Shown here in pieces: positions 48,346 to 60,365 of a stretch of DNA of 64,000 nt. The position numbers were made by a program, and so were the translations under genes. How positions within the stretch are numbered: position 1 is the first letter of the stretch; every line of letters starts with the position of its first letter. Under the pieces are notes generated by a model. It ran no database searches, was not told the origin of the DNA, and saw only the letters and a list, made by a program, of their open reading frames with translations. The DNA comes from Diabrotica undecimpunctata (Eukaryota; Arthropoda; Insecta; Coleoptera; Chrysomelidae): NCBI RefSeq assembly GCF_040954645.1, contig NC_092809.1:66402141-66466140 (forward strand), read 5' to 3'.

Positions 48346-48597
48346 AAAAAAAAGAATTTTTTGGCTTACCTCATCAAGAGAACACTCAAACAAAATTTTG
48401 TTCTGTATTCTGAACGTTCAGAGACAAAAAAAGAGATATGAATTGTCGGAAGGTTACGATCGCTCGGATTTTGAAGCCAAAGTAGGAGCTATTAGGAACT
48501 ACAGTTTAATCCTTCAGGTAATTTAGATGCACTCGGCGGATATATGACTTGAGCAACATTGATTTGAATATTTACTAAGAATTAAAGTAATTCATTT
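48346..48597. other. Spacer between SINE and piggyBac
   Basis: No recognisable content. Confidence 0.4.
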
Positions 48598-48798
48598 TTA
48601 ACCCAGATATTACTACCGTCCTTCTAAAAGGCAGTGTAAATTATGCGTAATTTAGGTTAGTACAGCTACCAACTGATAGATGGCTCTAGATGGAGTGTTT
48701 TCAAGAGCCAGCATTCAACAAGTTTTAACGATTTTAGTGCTCGCACATGCTGTAATTGTGAGGTTATCTGTGTAAATTGCCAGGTTTTGGACTACAAA

Positions 48799-50796
48799 AT
48801 GGATGCTTATAATTGGAGGTAAGTCTAGAATTAAAAAACTGTTATTTCACGGCATTGGCATGTGGATTATTGTATAATAGGGACTTATGTACGTATATTC
48901 TTGGCTCGAATAGTTGTCACGTTGTTTCAAAGGCTCGCCGCTTGGGATTTCATTTTGTTCTTTTAAAAGGACGGTAGTAATTAGTACTACCAACGTGCGT
49001 ATTGTTTCAGGAGGCCTCTCAAATTGCATGAACTTTTAGAAGAGCTTGATTCTGATGAAATCCCAGTCCCTCCAGATGGTTTGATCATATTTTCCGCAGA
49101 AAATGCCAATGATGATGTCACCGATTGCGACTCCGGCGATGAAGAACTAACTATAATAAACAATTTACCGGGTAGTCAGTTGAGAAGCGATGTAGAACTT
49201 GTTTTTGACAACGCGACTGAATTACCACAAGATTCTGTGAATTCCAGCCTACCAGAAGAAGATTCGGATGATGACAATATACCATTGGCTTTGTTTCTTT
49301 CCAAGGAAAAGCTGCCCCATCAATTAGAGAAGAGAATATCTGCACACTGGATTCAAGGAGACTTGTATCAACACCCTGATTGTACTTACTGGAAAACTCA
49401 ATTGGGACCGAAAATGACTCAGTCGCCGATGGAAATTTTCAATTTGTTTTTTGATGATGAAGTCATCAATTTGGTTACCGAATACACTAACATCTACGCA
49501 GGACAAAGAAATCTTTTGAACGACATTACTCAAAATGAGATTCGATCTTTTATAGGCGTTCTTGTATTGAGTGGTTATGTGGTTGTGCCGAAAAGGTACA
49601 TGTACTGGGAAAATCGTGACGATTCGCACAACGCAATGGTGGTAGCTGCTATATCTAGGGATAGATTTTCCCACATAATGAAAGTTTTGCATGTTTGCAA
49701 TAACTTGTCATTAGATACATTTGATAGATTTGCCAAGATGCGACCTCTGTTCGACGTAATAAACAAAAAATTTATACAATTTTCCCCTTTAGAACAACAT
49801 CACAGCATAGATGAGGCAATGGTTCCGTATTTTGGTCGCCATCCCACAAAACAATTCATCAGGGGAAAACCAATCCGTTGTGGGTACAAAATGTGGGTAG
49901 GAGCCCTTCGTCTGGGATACATAGTTTGGTTTTCTCCTTACCAAGGTAATTCCACTACAATACCTGAACAATATAAAGTCCTTGGATTGGGTGCATCAGT
50001 AGTTCTATCCTATGCAGACAGATTGAATGAAGTATGGCCTCAAAGGCGATTCCATCTTATTTTTGATAATTATTTTACTTCTATTCATTTACTGCACGAG
50101 CTAAAACAAAGAGGCATATTTGGTACAGGCACTGTAAGGGAAAATCGCACCATGAAATGCCCTTTACCCTGTTCATCTATTATGAAAAAAACTGAACGTG
50201 GTAAATACGAGTATCGTCTTGATAAAAATACAGGAATAGTGGTTTGCCGCTGGCATGATAATAATATCGTTTCTATTGCTTCCAATTTTGTACCAGTAAT
50301 GCCTTGCTTCTCTGTAAAGAGATTTTCACAAGCAGAGAAAAAACATATTCAAGTTCCTCAACCAAATATTGTTAGAATATACAATAACTTTATGGGTGGC
50401 GTTGATCGTAGTGACCAGAACATCAGTTTATATCGAGTGTCCATAAGAGGAAAGAAATGGTATTTTCCCCTTTTTGCTCATTGCGTTGATATGGCTATTC
50501 AAAATGCGTGGCAGATTCACAAAACTCAAGATGGTAAACTGGATCAACTTGAATTTAGAAGATCTATTACAACTAATATTTTGGAAACTTTTAAAAAAGA
50601 AACAAAACGCGGACCTTCTAAGCGGAATTCGAATTCGGTAGCCAATTCAAGATATGACGGTATTAACCACTTTGTTCTTTATCAAGAAAAGCAATCTCGA
50701 TGTGGATATTGTCACAAAAAAGTCCAGTTTTTGTGTGAAAAGTGCAAAATACCTTTACATCCAAAATTTTGTTTTAAATCCTTTCATTCTTTGTAA
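48799..50796 (+). CDS. piggyBac transposase, spliced, intact
   Basis: Exon 1 is 48799-48818 (ATGGATGCTTATAATTGGAG). The intron 48819-49010 has GTAAGT and TTTCAG borders. Exon 2 runs 49011-50796 in phase, giving 601 codons: MDAYNWRRPLK then LHELLEELDSDEIPVPPDG. Without the intron the frame would have to begin at a TTG, so splicing best explains the start. The N-terminus is acidic. The catalytic core has HHSIDEAMVPYFGRHPTKQF (first Asp, ~50810-relative residue 270), FHLIFDNYFTSIHLL (second Asp) and FMGGVDRSDQNISLY (third Asp). The C-terminal cysteine-rich zinc-binding domain reads SRCGYCHKKVQFLCEKCKIP and LHPKFCFKSF. It resembles the PGBD2/3-like branch. The enzyme excises DNA precisely at TTAA and reinserts it. 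No frame breaks were seen. Confidence 0.92.
48819..49010 (+). other. Intron of the piggyBac transposase gene
   Basis: GTAAGT donor directly after codon part AG, a TTGTTTCAG acceptor, 192 bp. It contains an inverted copy of the subterminal word (TTTTAAAAGGACGGTAGTAA at 48961-48980), a possible transposase-binding site. Confidence 0.75.
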
Positions 50797-51059
50797 ATTG
50801 ATACTAATAAAATATATATGATATCTGGTACCGTATATTACTACCGTCCTTTTAAAAGAACATGTCAAAACTTGACAGGTATCGTCATAAAAAAATATAT
50901 GATTGTGTTTTTTGGTTCCATATGCTATAATTTCCATGAAAATTCGAAATTAATTCAAAATGTTAACAATAAAAGTTTCAGTAATATCTGGGTTAAAACT
51001 TTGAAAAATAATTTGGAACTTAAAACGGTTACAAAATGGTGTGAGTAGATCTCGGATAA

Positions 51060-51515
51060 TATGAATCTTAAAGACTTTTACGTTCTTTTGAAGCGGAAGA
51101 ACAAGCGGAAGTTTTTTCTGTAAAGCAATGCCCATATCTATACCCCCGTGGAAAAAAGTTATGGGTAATAAAGGAGAAATCGCGCTTTTCCGTATTTTTT
51201 TTTTGCTTCATTTTCTGAATAAATTTTTGTCGAAAAACATATTTTTGACTTTTCAAAAACTGACATTTTGATAAAAACTTTAATTTTGAACAGCTTTCCT
51301 GTATATGTACATGTATGAAAAGTACATAGAATTCATCCAAATGCACCCTAGGGCAAGTAACTAATTCACCACTTTCTCAAAAACGCACCCCTTTAAAAGA
51401 TAGGACTCCACGGTTTTCTCATATTTGGGCATCCATTAAGCATATTAAGCAATAAAACCACTTTAACGTTGTAGTTCCTTTTTACAGTACATAATCAATA
51501 GTCTAAAAAATATTC
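51060..51515 (-). repeat. Second copy of the 40.5/42.8 kb repeat (empty-site copy)
   Basis: The reverse complement matches 40520-40640 joined to 42814-43070, without the 40643-42813 element. Shared words include CTACAACGTTAAAG, CTAGGGTGCAT and ATTGCTTTACAGAAA. It lies between the intact piggyBac and the mariner element. Confidence 0.65.
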
Positions 51516-51517
51516 TA

Positions 51518-53027
51518 CACTGTGTCCGTAAAGTATGGACCAAATTATTTTTTAGCTAAACAGAGCATTATAAAAAATAATCCTGAAACACGTCGATTTT
51601 TGATTTTAATTTACCGTATTTTAAAATAATATTCTAATATACAGGGTGAATTACTTTCGAGTAATGACGTCGCCGTCATTTTTTTTAAATGGAACACCCC
51701 CATTTTGTCTCAATTTTCGGATTACTCTAACTGAGCTAATTCCAAAAATGTTACACATGTTGATTCAAATTGGTACAGGGTAGAAAAAAATACAATAGTT
51801 TTGTGTGTGTTCAAAAAGAAACGCGTTAGTTAAATTAACAATATTATCAAAAATACTTATTGTCTAGCGGACAGAATATGATGAAATATATGACTTTATA
51901 AATGTTGGAACTGCAGCCCTTGCTGTATTTGACAGTAACCCAAACTTTGTACAAATTCTTGTTAAACCTTGTTTATTGTGTCTTGAGAAATATTGTTTAT
52001 TGCTGTCAGAATTTTCTGTTGTAATTCTTGAATATTTGCTGGTTTCGTTAGATACACAACATTCTACAGATGGCACACATAACAGATCCACATAAAATAA
52101 TCCAAAGGATTGAAATCTGGTGACCTTGCTGGCCATTCAATAGGTCCACGTCTACCAATCCACCTGTTCGAAAAAAATTCATCTAGGTACCTTCTAACAT
52201 CTACAGCATAATGTGGAGGTGCACCATCCTGTTGAAACCATAAACCTTCATCAAAACCTCCAAGATTACGTCTGCTGGGAAACAAATTACGTAAAGTAGG
52301 TACGAGATACCCCCTTAAAAACTCAGGGTACGGTGCCCCGTTTAAATTACCTTCGAAAAAGTAGGGTCCGATGATTCGATTTCTTACAATTGCAGCCCAT
52401 ACATTTACCTTTTGCGAGTGTTGTGTATGATGCTCACGCATCCAGTAGGGGTTTTTTTGCCCAGTATCTACAATTCTGACGGTTAACCTCGCCATTTAAC
52501 GTGAAAGTCACCAGAAAAAATAATGTTTTGTACCAACAGAGGGTCTCGGTGGCAGTTATCCATAATTGCTTCGCAAAATTGCATTCTTCTATCGGGATCA
52601 TCTTCGTTTAATCCCTGCACAAGTTTAATTTTATAAGGATGCTATTTTTCAAGCTTAATAGTTTGTGTACCGTTGTTTTGCTAACACCGATATCGCGACT
52701 AACTTTACGCACAGAAGTGTGCGTTTCTTCTTCAAAACTAAGTAAAACATCTAATGCTTTGTCCACCCTCTACCAATTTGAATCAACATGTGATACATTT
52801 TTGGAATCAGCTCAGCTAGAGTAATCCAAAAATTTAGACAAAATGGGGGTGTTCCATTTAAAAAAATGACGATGACGTCATTACTAGAAAGTAATTCACC
52901 CTGTATATTAGAATATTATTTTAAAATACGGTAAATTAAAATCAAAAATCGACGTGTTTCAGAATTAGTTCTTAAAATGCTCTGTTAAGCCAACAAAGAA
53001 TTTGTTCCATACTTTACGGACACAGTG
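51518..53027 (-). mobile_element. Mariner-like transposon with ~280-bp inverted repeats
   Basis: CACTGTGTCCGTAAAGTATG at 51518 pairs with CATACTTTACGGACACAGTG ending at 53027, with TA on both sides. The repeat continues through AATATACAGGGTGAATTACT (51638) paired with AGTAATTCACCCTGTATATT (52890) to about 280 bp. CAGGGTG inside the arm resembles the end of the element at 21871, hinting at related lineages. Length is 1510 bp. Confidence 0.9.
52064..52770 (-). pseudogene. Mariner-like transposase, frameshifted
   Basis: From 52770 down: VDKALDVLLSFEEETHTSVR, KVSRDIGVSKTTVHKLL (helix-turn-helix), then in another phase KLVQGLNEDDPDRRMQFCEA and LLVQNIIFSGDF, where FSDE with the first Asp is expected. 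The frame 52495-52064 then gives KNPYWMREHHTQHSQKVNVW, AAIVRNRIIGPYFFEGNLNG, LWFQQDGAPPHYAVDVRRYL (second Asp), GPIEWPARSPDFNPLDYFMW (third block, SPDF-P-DY). At least three frame changes separate these parts. Confidence 0.87.
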
Positions 53028-54478
53028 TATACATTACAATTCAATATGTTATGTTTAACGGTCTAAACTCTAAACAGTCAGAAATGTAAATATTTTCTTA
53101 TAGAAATTGTGCTATTAAATAATTTTAAATGGAGTGTAATAATGTTTTTCTGTTATGTATGTAAGGAGATATTTATTTTTGTATTTTGTTTTGTTTATTA
53201 ATTAGGGCTCTGAGATGTTTACATTGTTTAAATTCGCATTTAGTTTTAACAGCAAATTATATATAATTGAAAATATACTTTGATTTTGATTTTATTCTTT
53301 TAATAATTTGGGTAAATTGAGTCTCCGTCTTCATCTTTATTTTCTTCAACAACATCCCTAGGTTCCGAATATTGCGATTCCACATAAGTAAATATACTGT
53401 TGTACGTAACTTAGCTGACGGCATCTGTTGTTTTACAGTTTCATTACAAATGTTTAGCTAGCATGCAGGCTATCCAATTTCTTTAAACAAATACGGCACA
53501 CCTAATAAGTATCTTGTTAGTTTCACGACGCTTGAGGCCATCAGAACACTAATAGAAGGACGAAAAGGATACGTTTCCTTACATAGGAAGTGTCTACTGA
53601 TCAGAACGGAAGGAAGCGTGTATGGTTTCGAATAGGAATCGTTGAATTTTCTGCAACTGTTTGCTATTTCAAACCAGATAATACAAGTGCTATGCAATTT
53701 TTAAGTAACTAATTTAAATTATATATTAATAAAAAATAATAATTTATGGTATGAAAAAAATCCTAAAAATGACTTAGTTTTTCGTTTGGATATTATTGAT
53801 ACCTAATATTCACGTTTTCATAGGAAAAATACACACAAGAGAAAAGTACAAACAGCTTGAACTAAACTATAGTTTTATATTGTAGATTTTAAAAAGTCAA
53901 TTGGCCGATGTAGTGTCAATTGGCCTCGAATACTTCATATTATAATTTTTAAGATAGTTTGTTTGTAATCTAAGTCTATATCAGAGTAACATTATTTTGG
54001 GCAGGTAATGAGGTACCTAAAAAGGTACAGCATGTAATATCTAGTAATTAGATGCAAAGTATTAAGCAGTGGACTTTAAGAAGAAGAATGGACCAATTTA
54101 TTAGACCAATATGATAGTAAATATCTGCTAAGTTCAATATCGGGGTAGCGTGTAGGTACTAGCGGGAAAACTAACGCTCTATTTATTTTTCCAAGGCAAT
54201 CAAATGACTGAGAAACTTTAACACAAAACCAAACTTTAAGTGAAACTGACGACCAGAAACAAAAACGGATAATTAATGGAAGCAAATGAACGGTGGATCA
54301 ACACAAACTGCAATGTAAGTAAGACAGCTTTGATGTTCGGAAAAAATAAGGAATTTGTCAGTGTCGGATTTAAACAAAAGATAAACATGTTAAGAAATTA
54401 AAACGGTACGATAATCATAAACAAAAAGGCGATGAACCAGTTTGCCTGGAACATCAAGAAGAAGCAGAACTAATCTGA
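53028..54478. other. AT-rich DNA, no firm gene
   Basis: A short minus-strand frame ending at TAA 53300 reads TYVESQYSEPRDVVEENKDE then DGDSIYPNY. Its acidic composition looks protein-like, and a CAACAG acceptor-like site precedes it, but 33 codons are too few to call. Near 54380-54470 the plus strand reads DKHVKKLKRYDNHKQKGD and EHQEEAELI before a stop, possibly the end of a Penelope-like ORF just upstream of the hammerhead-like motif. Confidence 0.35.
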
Positions 54479-54516
54479 CTTGACAATGGCAAGTGTGACC
54501 TTGCCGAAACGTCGCC
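54479..54516 (+). ncRNA. Hammerhead-ribozyme-like motif next to (TA)n
   Basis: CTTGACAA is followed by a perfect six-pair stem, GGCAAG (54488-54493) with CTTGCC (54500-54505), then GAAA (54506-54509) and CGTCGCC. It lies about 70 bp before (TA)n array 10. Confidence 0.4.
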
Positions 54517-54580
54517 AAAACAATGGTTTTTCTAAAAACCAAAACTATTTAGTTTTGTCAAACCTGGAAAACAACTGAAA

Positions 54581-55049
<469 letters not shown>

Positions 55050-55243
55050 TCCCCCTTCCCAGAGGAGAAAATATTCTTGCCTTCAAAGTTTAGTAGTCGT
55101 CTACGTCTTCTTCATCTTGTTCTTCATCTTCAGGTGTTGAGATTGGAGTCAGCTTGGATATGTGGAACAGATTGGACTCTGATGTTCTCTTATGAAAATT
55201 TGACAATTTTTCCGTAATTTGATAGGGTCCTATTTTCAGTTTG

Positions 55244-56053
55244 TCAAGTTTTGTTCCTGCTTAATTTGTTTCCATTTTCCACATATACCAAATCACCTAT
55301 CTTGAAATCAAAATGTTTACGGTTTTTGTCATAAATTTGTTTATTATAAATATGAGATTTGATTGTTCTACCTAGAGAAATATTTCTATTACGAATCCAA
55401 TCTTTCTCAGAAGTTAAGTTTTTTAGTTCATTTGGCAACATTGCAACTTTTTTGCCATACATTAAGTATGATGGCGCGAAACCAGTAACAGTATGTTCTG
55501 TTTCATTGTATTTGCGCACACATTCTTGTGCTATTGTTGTCCAAGCAGTTTTTTGTTCTTTTTCGTTAATTTTACATCTGATTTTATTAATTAGGGTCTT
55601 ATTTATTCTTTCATTTAAGCCGTTAGAAAATGGTGAATTTGTGGCAGTGAAGATTATTGGTATAAATTTTTCATCTAAAAAATTTTTAAAATTTTTTGAA
55701 TTTATTCCTGGGTATTGGTCTGTTAGAATCATACCAATCTAATCTGTCTCTGATATGCTTTATACAAGTTTAATAAAATCATTTGCAGTTTTCGATGTTA
55801 GGATATATGCGTATCGTGTAAAGTGATCCACTAGAAGATGCAAATATTTTTTATTAGATCGAGAATTGCCAAAACCTCCGAATGTGTCTATGGAAATAAT
55901 TTCGAAAGGATTTGTGGCTGGACCTAAATGTAACATTTTTCCAAATTTTCCTAGTCCTCTTGATTTGTTTCTAGTACATACTGCACAGCTTTGGCATATT
56001 TGCTTTATATTTTTGGTAAAATTTTTAGCCGTATAGTGAGGTCCTATCATCAT
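55244..56053 (-). pseudogene. Gypsy integrase, two broken frames
   Basis: 56053-55760 carries the end of the zinc finger (CQSCAVCTRNKSRG) and the first catalytic block (EIISIDTFGGFGN; LLVDHFTRYAYI). After a break, 55732-55244 carries MILTDQYPGINSKNFKNFLD (second Asp), NGLNERINKTLINKIRCKI (Glu) and the C-terminal FKIGDLVYVENGNKLSRNKT. A stop near 55742 separates them. The upstream half of the zinc finger is missing at the LINE insertion. Confidence 0.85.
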
Positions 56054-56059
56054 ATGCGT

Positions 56060-56634
56060 TTGTTATATTCCTATATGACACAAGTTTCACACACACGCAT
56101 TGAAATAGCAGGTGCATCATTCATTAAACTTAAAAAGTTTCTTTGTTGTCGGGATAGAAGGTTAGAACTACGCCTAAGAATGCTTCGATGTTACGTGTTC
56201 TCTACTCTTCTTTATGGCTTGGAAGCGTGGACACTAAAACAAGTCCATCTGAATAAGTTGGCCGCCTTTAAATTATGGTGTTACAGAAGAATCCTACGAA
56301 TATCATGGATTCAAAGAATGTCAAACGTGGAAGTAACTAGAAGGATAGGAAATGAGGCGGAAATAATATTAACTATCAAAAGACAAAAACTTGAGTACTT
56401 AGGACATGTGATGAGAGGGCAAAAATACGCATTAGTACAACTTATTATGCAAGGCAAAATCCGAGAAAATCGAAATGTGGGAAGACGAAAAATATCCTGG
56501 CTTAAGAACTTAAGGAAATGGTTTGAATGCAGTAGTGCAGAACTTTTTAGAGCGGCAGTCAACAGAGTCCGCATAGCCATAATGATTTTCAACCTTCGAT
56601 AGAAGGTGGAACTTAAAGAAGAAGAAGTTTATTA
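56060..56634 (+). mobile_element. 5'-truncated LINE inserted in the gypsy integrase
   Basis: Plus-strand frame to TAG 56600-56602 encodes the last ~180 residues of a LINE ORF2: RMLRCYVFSTLLYGLEAWTL, LWCYRRILRISWIQRMSNVE, KLEYLGHVMRGQKYALVQLI, GRRKISWLKNLRKWFECSSA, ending IMIFNLR, then GAAGAAGAAG. The tail and orientation show retrotransposition into the minus-strand gypsy. Exact 5' border lies between 56045 and 56090. It is the same family as 39107-39360. Confidence 0.82.
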
Positions 56635-58082
56635 TTATGTTTTATATCTTTATTTTTTTCTTGGTCTTTCAATATATCTTCAAGAGTTATCAAATTTGTA
56701 ACTTTCAACTGCTCCTCCCTATTTTCATCGGGTTCTAAGACAGGATTTCTGCTAAGGCAGTCAGCTTCTAAGTTATATTTTCCAGGACAATATTTTACCA
56801 CAAAATCATATTGCGATAAATAATATGTTAAATCACCTAGTTCTTCAGCTGTTCTAGACTTTATATTCATATTCTGCAATGGCTTGTGGTCAGAAAAAAC
56901 AGTAAATTTCTTACCTATTAAGTAATGTGGCCAATATTTAACACATTCTTTAATTGCCAGGCACTCCAGGTATATAGCTTTTTTCCTATTCTGTACTTCA
57001 TTTAGTTTCTTTGAGAAATATGCCACTGGTTTTTCTTTATTGTTTTCCTGTGGTTGTTTTAGCACCCCTGCTATTCCTAGTAAGCTAGCATCAGTATATA
57101 TGTGTATCGATAGAGTTGGATCAAAAATAGTTAGTACAGGTTGAGTTAAAAATACATTTTTTAAATCTTCAAATGTTTTTTGGCATTATTTAGTCACATG
57201 TAATGGTTGACCTTTTCTCAGAAGATTATGCAAAGGATCCAATTTTATTGCTATTTTTGGCATATATTTATGATAAAAATTTATCTTCCCTAGAAACTGT
57301 CTAACATTTTTCTGTGTTGGAAAGTTTTTTATTAAAATCAAGTTGTCCTTCAGTGGCTTTTCACAATTATTTTTTATTACATGACCCAAGTATTTTACTG
57401 ATTCAGCTGCAAAAATGCATTTTACAAATTTTAATCTGAATCCTTCACTTTTGATTGTTTTAAATAGTTATGCTAGATGTCTGATATGTTCCTGGAATGA
57501 TTTTGAAAAAATGGGTATGCCATCTATCTAGCCCATTGTGAAATCTGCAAGTTTGTGTTTTCTTATTATGTTACACATTATTCTTTGGAATATTGCTGAA
57601 GATGTTTTAACCCAAATGGTAAACAAGTCCATTGAAAGTGTCCTTCTTGTGTAACAAATCTAGTTTTTTGCCTATCTGTAATGCGCATAGGGATTGACCA
57701 AAAAGCAGAGTTTATGTCCAATGTTGAGAAAATTTTGCAATTTCTTGTCTTTACCATTAAATAAAGTGGAAAGGATTGTGATTGGGGAACTACAATTTTA
57801 ATCGAGTCTCTGAAATCAGCACAATCTTGACTTCGTATTTTCATCTCTTTTATAAGCTAATGTAACTAGGGCTGCAAAAGGACTGTAAGATTCTTCTATT
57901 AAATTCTTCTCTAGTAGCAATGCAATTTTTTTCTCAATCTCCTTTTTATCATTAACTGTAATTTGATATGGCCTTTTGCTGCAATATTTCTCTTCTAATA
58001 ATAATCTTTCTTTTTTGTAGCATATTCTAATAGAGAACCAGTTTGATATTTGAATGTAAAAGAATATTTTATTTGGGACCAA
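56635..58082 (-). pseudogene. Gypsy reverse transcriptase and RNase H, decayed
   Basis: From 58082: KKEIEKKIALLLEKNLIEES, YSPFAALVTLAYKR, SRLC, then DFRDSIKIVVPQSQSFPL and STLDINSAFWSIPMRITDRQ (motif A), QEGHFQWTCLPFGLK. The active site, normally YMDD, reads stop-MDG near 57530. Next YLGHVIKNN, VRQFLGKINFYHKYMPKIA (57290), a stop, TDASLLGIAGVLKQP. RNase H continues YFSKKLNEVQNRKKAIYLEC, VFSDHKPLQNMNIKS and NLEADCLSRNPVLEPDENRE (56740). Protease sequence is missing between gag and RT. Confidence 0.85.
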
Positions 58083-58640
58083 CCTTTTTTTTCATAAGTA
58101 TCACAAAAGTTTGTTTTCCAAGTTTTCCAATCATCTGATTTCACTGTATATTTAATTAACATACTACCATACCAATCTAAACATTCATCTAAACTTCCAT
58201 CCATTGCCAAACATTTGGCATTTTAATGGAGAATTTTTGAATTAAAAACTTTTCTGTTAACTTCCCCACATTTTGAATGTTTGGTAAATCTTCATACCTA
58301 ACAGCAGCTGGTTGTAATTTTTTTTTCTAAATACTGATCACCAAATTGTAAATTTTCACCTTCATTCAAATAAATCTTCCTTAACTCATCATCTAATGGG
58401 ATCCATACGTTTCGTTTTTGACCTCTTTTTTTTCAATGAGATTTTTACTTTTTTAAATGTAAGGGATCTAAATATGTATCTGTGTTTATTTACCTACTTA
58501 AATTCGTCTGGGATATCAAAAATACGACCATCTGGAGTCTCCATTGAGGCAATACAGATTTCATTTATTTTACTGTCTGATGATTCTGATGATCCTAGCA
58601 TTATGAATTGGAATCTCAATTTTTCCATGATCAAAAATAT
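57995..58640 (-). pseudogene. Gypsy gag remnant, fused by deletion to RT
   Basis: ATG near 58628 begins MEKLRFQFIMLGSSESSDSK, then INEICIASMETPDGRIFD before a TAG. Downstream frames give WIPLDDELRKIYLNEGENLQ, and at 58210-58000 a capsid-like block AMDGSLDECLDWYGSM, WKTWKTNFCDTYEKKGW, QTGSLLEYATKKERLLLEE. This runs straight into RT codons (KYCSKRPYQITV), so nucleocapsid and protease have been deleted. Confidence 0.65.
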
Positions 58641-58659
58641 CGTTTTATAAGGTTCCTTA

Positions 58660-58931
58660 TGATAATTAGTAACACAACTGAGTTTCTGAAATTAAACATT
58701 TATTAAAACATTCTATTTACAGTATTTACACAAAATTTTACCTGAAATTAAAGAAACGACATTTAATGTCACTAACTCTGGATGTTTAACATTCATAACC
58801 ACAAAATAAAATCTGACAAAGTGACAAGTTTTTAAATATAAAAATGACAGAAGTGGTTGTGTCTAATATTCCAGATAATGTGCTCGGTAGAGCGCGGCAA
58901 TATTTGAATGATGAAATTATAATTTCATTAT
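58660..58931 (-). repeat. 5' LTR of the gypsy element
   Basis: Copy of 54783-55049 with scattered differences and a small insertion (GAGCGCGG at ~58893). Its outer end TTTCATTA dissolves into TCTATCTATA and (TA)n, so the first few bases of the LTR are lost. Confidence 0.83.
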
Positions 58932-58934
58932 CTA

Positions 58935-59115
<181 letters not shown>

Positions 59116-59299
59116 AGCAATGTAACCAATTTGTGGTAATAATGTTAGATGACTCTCAGGTTTCCAGTGCAGCAACTAACACATTTCCAGAGGAAGCTAA
59201 GCTACCTGAGGAAAGAAATGTCAAACGTTTTTTTTTCCTTTGTTGCGGGCTATGTCGATACCTACTAACTTTATTTTGCTATCAACTTGCATTAACCTT

Positions 59300-60365
59300 T
59301 TTTTGTTGTTTGAAACGTTCTAAATGCTTCCAAATTGTACAAATTTATTTTAATAATTGTGGTTCTGTTCGAAATACGTATCACGCACTACATCCATTTC
59401 ATGGTCAACATAATAGTCCATCAGAGTAAGTAATTCGCTTAACCATGGAATGATTTTTGCACTACATTTACTCTGAATAATAATATGCATCTACAGACAG
59501 TGCGTACAGAAGAAGTTGTTGCTGCTGTAGAGCGTAGCATACAGGATGGCCCGAATCAGTATATCTGCCATCGTGCACAGCGCTTGGATACGTGTCCATC
59601 GACTTTATGGAAAATTTTGCGAAACGATCTTGCTTTGCGAGCTTACAAAATCCAACTTATGCAAGAATTAAAGGTACATCATCACATACCAAGGCGTAGA
59701 TTCGTAAATTCGGTGAGTGGGTGCAAAACGAGATTGTCGTTAATTCCAATTTTCATTAGCGAATTTTGCTTAGCGATAAAGCTCATTTTTGGTTAAATGG
59801 CTACGTCAACAAACAAAACTGCTCTATTTGTAACTAAGATAATCCTCAAATGTATGTTGAGAAACCATTACATTCAGAAAAACTAACTGTTTGGTGTGCT
59901 TTACGGTCTCGTTGGAATCATTGGATCGTACTTTTTTAAAAACGATGCTGACTAGAACGTTTCAGTCAATGGTGACAACTATAGAGCCATGACTACTACC
60001 TTTTTTATTCTCCAATTGCACAACCATGATGTACAGGAGCTGTTTTTTAAATAAAACGGCACAACACGTCACATAGCTCGTGATTTATTGAAGGAAACGT
60101 TTGGTAACCGCATCGTTTTATGTATTGGACCCTGAATTAGCCTTCAAAATCGTGAAATTTAACACTGGTGAACTATTTTATGTGGGGATATGTGAAGGTG
60201 CTAGTCTACACCGATAAGCATGAAACGATTGACCACTTGGAGGACATTCGCCGAGTTATTACGTATATAAGGCCACAAATATTCGAAAAAGTGATCGAAA
60301 ATTGGATCTTCAGATTACGTCAGAGCCAGCCATAACGGTCATATGCCAAATATCATATTTAAATT
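59300..60365 (+). pseudogene. Tc1/mariner (DUF4817-type) transposase pseudogene
   Basis: The plus strand reads KCFQIVQIYFNNCGSVRNTY and HALHPFHGQHNSPSE (DNA-binding start), then LQTVRTEEVVAAVERSIQDG and THE-like second helix TCPSTLWKILRNDL. Next come QLMQELKVHHHIPRRRFVN, a frame change, VNSNFH, LLSDKAHFWLNGYVNKQNC (first Asp in SDKAHF), DNPQMYVEKPLHSEKLTVWC, and further phases with NYFMWGYVKVLVYTDKHETI. It ends near 60365 around the expected GGHMP position. Numerous frameshifts and stops (60045, 60135) make it an old relic. It is a third DUF4817 lineage in the window. Confidence 0.75.

Larger units (their letters stand above)
48602..50992 (+). mobile_element. Apparently intact piggyBac transposon
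   Basis: TTAA duplications lie at 48598-48601 and 50993-50996. The 13-bp inverted repeats CCCAGATATTACT (48602-48614) and AGTAATATCTGGG (50980-50992) match perfectly. A subterminal word TACTACCGTCCTT-TAAAAG occurs at 48613, inverted at 48960-48983 and again at 50832. It carries one open transposase gene with an intron. At 2391 bp it is a normal size. It is the only DNA transposon in the window with no visible defect. Confidence 0.92.

Noticed and set aside
49151..50285. Minus-strand ORFs of 60-122 codons
   Set aside because: Antisense shadows of the intact piggyBac transposase.
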